From positions 1 to 17,960 of the forward strand of contig JAVBSY010000086.1 in NCBI GenBank assembly GCA_031556475.1: 17,960 nt of DNA, in the 5' to 3' direction. This DNA comes from Azoarcus sp031556475. GTDB lineage: Bacteria > Pseudomonadota > Gammaproteobacteria > Burkholderiales > Rhodocyclaceae. Shown one piece after another: positions 15,400 through 17,960 of the stretch (the stretch's first letter is position 1; the number at the start of each line of letters is the position of its first letter). The notes under the pieces were generated by a model. It saw nothing but the letters and a program-made list of their open reading frames with translations. It was not told where the DNA came from and ran no database searches. The position numbers and the translations under genes were made by a program.

Positions 15400-16917
15400 A
15401 TGAACTTCGTCGTCCCCGACTTTTACCCTGCAGCGGCCGAAATCTTCGTTGCCATCATGGCGCTCGTGGTCATGCTGGCGGGGGCTTTCTTCCGCCGTAT
15501 TCGTACGTTGGCTTATGTGCTGACCCAGATCACGCTCGCCGCCGCGTTGTGCATCACCGTTGCCACGGCGCAGGGCGGTGTGATCTATACCTTCAGCAAT
15601 CTCTTCGTCGGTGATTTGCTGGGTACGGTTCTGAAGCTGCCGATCTATTTCTCGATGTTCATTGCACTGGCCTACGGTCGCGTGTATCTGGCCGATCGCA
15701 ACATCGACAAACCCGAGTATTACCTGCTCGCGTTGTTGATGACGCTCGGCATGATGGTGATGGTCACTTCCAATCACATGTTGTCGATGTACATGGGACT
15801 GGAAATGATGTCGCTGGCGCTCTATGCGATGGTTGCCGTCGATCGCGATTCGGCGCGTTCAAGCGAAGCTGCGATGAAATATTTCGTGCTCGGCGCGCTC
15901 GCTTCCGGCTTGTTGCTCTATGGCATGTCGATGATTTATGGCGCAACCGGTACGTTGGAATTTTCCTCCATCGCCAATCTGACCAGCTCGGTCCACCAGA
16001 TGGACAACAAGGCCGTGCTGCTGTTCGGCGTCGTTTTCCTGGTTGCCGGTATTTCGTTCAAACTCGGTGTGGTGCCGTTCCACATGTGGGTGCCCGACGT
16101 CTATCACGGCGCGCCTTCCGCGGTGACCCTGATCATTGCGACCGCACCCAAGGTGGCTGCGTTTGCGATGGCGGTGCGTCTGCTGGTCTGGGGCTTGCCC
16201 GGTGTCGCCGAACAGTGGCAGAGCATGCTGATGTTCGTGGCCGTGCTGTCGATCATTCTTGGCAACCTGGCTGCGATCGCGCAGACCAATCTCAAGCGCA
16301 TGCTGGCTTATTCGGGCATCTCCCATATGGGCTTCATGCTGCTGGGGTTGCTCTCCGGCGTCGTGGAGGGCGATATTCGCTTCTCCTTTGAAGCATATAG
16401 CTCGGCGATGTTCTACACCATCTCGTATGTCATCATGAGCCTGGCCTCTTTTGGCATGATCATTCTGTTGTCACGCGCGGGTTTCGAAGCCGAAAACATC
16501 GATGACTTCAAAGGATTGAACAAACGCAGCCCGTGGTTTGCCGCGATGATGATGTTCATCATGTTCTCGATGGCCGGCATTCCGTTCTTTGTCGGCTTCT
16601 TCGCCAAGCTTGCGGTGTTGAAGGCGGTCGTTGCCGCGGGTTATCTCTGGATTGCGGTCATTGCCGTGCTGATGTCCGTGGTGGGCGCCTTCTACTATCT
16701 GCGCGTGGTCAAGGTCATGTACTTCGATGCGCCGACGGATACGTCGCCGATCCGTGCGCCGCTCGAATTGCGCGTACTGTTGTCCGCCAACGGTTTGGCG
16801 GTGGCGCTGTTCGGCATATTCCCGGAAACCTTGCTGTTGCTGTGCTTCAATTCTTTGTCGGTTTCGCTTTGCGGCGTATGGGGGTGTGAGATCTTTACCC
16901 CTTCCATGCTGCACTGA
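15400..16917 (+). CDS. nuoN: NADH-quinone oxidoreductase subunit N
   Basis: Antiporter-like proton-pumping subunit nearest to the NuoK/NuoJ side. In 505 residues: the conserved glutamate of YMGLEMMSLALYAM at 135, the lysine of SFKLGVVPFHMWVPDVYHGAP at 221 and a further lysine in IATAPKVAAFAM at 251, plus the KRMLAYSGISHMGFMLLG block. The protein ends with about 15 polar, Cys-containing residues after SLSVSL. This is slightly longer than I expect for the family and looks like a C-terminal extension. This is the last nuo gene; about 109 bases without a gene follow. Confidence 0.96.
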   Translation: MNFVVPDFYPAAAEIFVAIMALVVMLAGAFFRRIRTLAYVLTQITLAAALCITVATAQGGVIYTFSNLFVGDLLGTVLKLPIYFSMFIALAYGRVYLADRNIDKPEYYLLALLMTLGMMVMVTSNHMLSMYMGLEMMSLALYAMVAVDRDSARSSEAAMKYFVLGALASGLLLYGMSMIYGATGTLEFSSIANLTSSVHQMDNKAVLLFGVVFLVAGISFKLGVVPFHMWVPDVYHGAPSAVTLIIATAPKVAAFAMAVRLLVWGLPGVAEQWQSMLMFVAVLSIILGNLAAIAQTNLKRMLAYSGISHMGFMLLGLLSGVVEGDIRFSFEAYSSAMFYTISYVIMSLASFGMIILLSRAGFEAENIDDFKGLNKRSPWFAAMMMFIMFSMAGIPFFVGFFAKLAVLKAVVAAGYLWIAVIAVLMSVVGAFYYLRVVKVMYFDAPTDTSPIRAPLELRVLLSANGLAVALFGIFPETLLLLCFNSLSVSLCGVWGCEIFTPSMLH

Positions 16918-16950
16918 AGCCAATAGCAGTTTTCCAGGCTGGCGCTGTTG

Positions 16951-17013
16951 TTCCGGGCATTTTGTTGGGTGATGTGTTCCTGTTTTGCGCCGATACGACG
17001 CATTGGCCCGGAA
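16951..17013. repeat. 8-bp perfect inverted repeat ahead of the NUDIX gene
   Basis: TTCCGGGC (16951-16958) and its exact reverse complement GCCCGGAA (17006-17013) flank 47 bases, in the gap between nuoN and the NUDIX hydrolase. The right arm ends five bases before the GAGGG of that gene. It could form a long-range stem in the transcript or serve as a binding site, or be chance. The gap (16918-17026) holds no recognisable gene, and I see no convincing terminator or promoter in it. Confidence 0.4.
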
Positions 17014-17026
17014 AGACGAGGGATGG

Positions 17027-17593
17027 ATGAGCCGGAATGAAACACCGCATGATCCGCTGGAAGAGCTCGGGTTAACGAGCGAATCCGTTCTGGATGGCGT
17101 GCTTCTGAAAGTTTTCCGTGACCGTGTGCGCCTGCCGAATGGCAGTGAAGGGGTGCGTGAGTATGTCCGCCACCCCGGCGCGGTCGTCGTCGTGGCGCAA
17201 ATGGCGGATGGACGCTTATTGTTCGAGCATCAGTTTCGCTACCCGCTGCGTCGTACATTTCTTGAACTCCCCGCAGGGAAAATCGATCCGGGTGAAGACA
17301 TCCTGGAGTGCGCGCGCCGCGAATTGCGCGAAGAAACCGGCTACGAAGCGGCGCAGTGGCGCTATCTGGGGGTGATGCATCCGTGCATAGGCTACTCGGA
17401 CGAGCGCATCGAGATATTCCTGGCGAGCGGGCTGCAGTACGTCGGACAGCGTCTCGACGAGGGCGAATTCATCGAGGTACTGACCTTATCTCTGGATGAA
17501 GCGGAAAGTGCCGTGCATGAGGGGCGCATTACCGATGGAAAAACCATCGCCGCCTTGTTTCGCGCGCGGCCTATGCTGGTTTCCGCGCCCTGA
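17027..17593 (+). CDS. NUDIX hydrolase, ADP-ribose pyrophosphatase type
   Basis: Predicted cytoplasmic Mg-dependent hydrolase of nucleoside diphosphate-linked substrates, most like ADP-ribose pyrophosphatases, which clear ADP-ribose to AMP and ribose 5-phosphate. In 188 residues the full NUDIX box Gx5Ex7REUxEExGU lies at residues 84-106, from GKIDPGED to REETGYE. It is preceded by FEHQFRYPLRRTFLELPAG, the pattern typical of this subgroup. I chose ATG at 17027, just after GAGGG at 17018-17022; an upstream in-frame TTG at 16985 would add 14 residues of no family likeness. A NUDIX gene after nuoN is common in betaproteobacteria, possibly linked to NAD metabolism, but that link is inference. The exact substrate cannot be read from sequence. 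Confidence 0.9.
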   Translation: MSRNETPHDPLEELGLTSESVLDGVLLKVFRDRVRLPNGSEGVREYVRHPGAVVVVAQMADGRLLFEHQFRYPLRRTFLELPAGKIDPGEDILECARRELREETGYEAAQWRYLGVMHPCIGYSDERIEIFLASGLQYVGQRLDEGEFIEVLTLSLDEAESAVHEGRITDGKTIAALFRARPMLVSAP

Positions 17594-17599
17594 GGCACC

Positions 17600-17821
17600 A
17601 TGTTTAAACCCTCGCGGTTTTTCCCGCCGGATAGATTGCCACCTATGGAAAGCTTTCGAAATCTGGCGAGATATTCCTTTTCTTGGTCCGGCGCTGGCCT
17701 AGGGTGTGTATGCGGTATGTTGATTACGGGCGTAGCACTGCTAGTTCTTAGAGCCTGTTCACGATCATGTGGATGTCGTAGACTGAGGCATGAGAAAGAG
17801 CTACCCCAGCGATATCAATAG
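17600..17821 (+). pseudogene. Short unknown ORF, apparently truncated by the IS element
   Basis: I do not recognise this gene. It starts with an ATG seven bases after the NUDIX stop, with GAGG at 17592-17595, so it looks translationally coupled to that gene. The first 50 codons encode a basic N-terminus and then a probable membrane helix (about residues 29-50, GAGLGCVCGMLITGVALLVL). At 17751 the reading frame passes into the IS left end and continues as an Arg/Cys-rich tail of about 23 residues to a stop at 17819-17821. The natural C-terminus is presumably on the other side of the insertion, outside the window. Alternatively it is a fortuitous frame. Confidence 0.45.
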
Positions 17822-17960
17822 AGAATCGTTCGAACAGATCAGGCCGTTGCTGGAAAGCGTGCGCAAGCAGACGAAGCCGCGCACCGTTGATTTATATGAA
17901 GTGTTCTGCGCCGTGCTGTATCTGCTCAAAAGCGGCTGCCAGTGGCGAATGCTGCCCAGC
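17751..17960 (+). mobile_element. Left end of an IS5-family insertion sequence (partial)
   Basis: The probable terminal inverted repeat begins GAGCCTGTTCACGATC at 17751, a start often seen in IS5-family elements. It lies 39 bases before the transposase ATG. The flanking bases CTTA at 17747-17750 would allow a short duplicated TTA or TA target, as is usual for this family. The right end and the second target copy lie beyond the window, so the boundary is inferred from the transposase position and the repeat-like start alone. Confidence 0.75.
17790..17960 (+). CDS. IS5-family transposase, N-terminal part
   Basis: The first 57 codons are in the window and remain open at its edge. The start MRKSYPSDINRESFEQI and the block LYEVFCAVLYLLKSGCQWRMLPS are the recognisable N-terminal domain (DUF4096-like) of IS5-family DDE transposases, which cut and reinsert the element. 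The catalytic DDE residues would lie further downstream. Many elements of this group make the full enzyme by frameshifting between two frames; whether this one does cannot be seen. An ATG with GAGG-like bases just upstream (17784-17788) is the likely start. Confidence 0.88.
   Translation, partial: MRKSYPSDINRESFEQIRPLLESVRKQTKPRTVDLYEVFCAVLYLLKSGCQWRMLPS

Noticed and set aside
17603..17620. AAACC-CTCGC-GGTTTTT as an intrinsic terminator after the NUDIX gene
   Set aside because: The stem is only five pairs with three A-T pairs, and it overlaps the start of a frame with a good ribosome-binding site; too weak to call.
1..17960. CRISPR arrays, phage genes, toxin-antitoxin pairs or biosynthetic clusters
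   Set aside because: No direct-repeat arrays or accessory gene sets are visible; apart from the IS edge and the small unknown frame, every gene is a known housekeeping type.

Overview
The window is an ordinary-looking core stretch of a proteobacterial chromosome, most likely a betaproteobacterium. The reasons are the order tpiA-secG-tRNA-Leu(GAG)-nuoA to nuoN followed by a NUDIX hydrolase gene, the unfused nuoC and nuoD, and the protein sequences themselves. GC content looks like about 57-58% by eye. I cannot name a genus from this sequence alone.

Layout, all genes on the + strand. Positions 1-826 hold the end of a phosphate-uptake locus, with pstB, the ATPase of the Pst transporter. A perfect TATAAT box just upstream starts a new unit with tpiA (triosephosphate isomerase) and secG (Sec translocon subunit). 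A second perfect TATAAT box precedes a tRNA-Leu gene with anticodon GAG (2127-2211), which is followed by a strong hairpin (2220-2251). From 2320 to 16917 lies a complete 14-gene operon for respiratory complex I (NADH:quinone oxidoreductase), in the standard order nuoA, B, C, D, E, F, G, H, I, J, K, L, M, N. Most junctions overlap or are separated by fewer than 60 bases. After it come a NUDIX hydrolase of the ADP-ribose pyrophosphatase type (17027-17593) and a short gene (from 17600) that appears to be cut by an insertion sequence. The left end of that IS5-family element begins near 17751, and its transposase runs off the window edge.

The nuo genes work as one machine. NuoE, F and G form the NADH-oxidising arm with FMN and most of the iron-sulphur clusters. 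NuoB, C, D and I connect that arm to the quinone site. NuoA, H, J, K, L, M and N form the membrane proton-pumping arm. All cluster-ligand cysteines I checked are present, and the key Glu/Lys residues of the antiporter-like subunits are in place. The N7 cluster of NuoG appears to be absent. No frameshift or premature stop is visible in any complex I gene.

I found no new multi-gene system. The points worth a second look are small: the IS insertion into the gene behind the NUDIX hydrolase, a histidine-rich loop in NuoL, a strong ribosome-binding site separated from nuoJ by a hairpin, an extended NuoN tail, an inverted repeat before the NUDIX gene, and the placement of pstB next to tpiA with no phoU.
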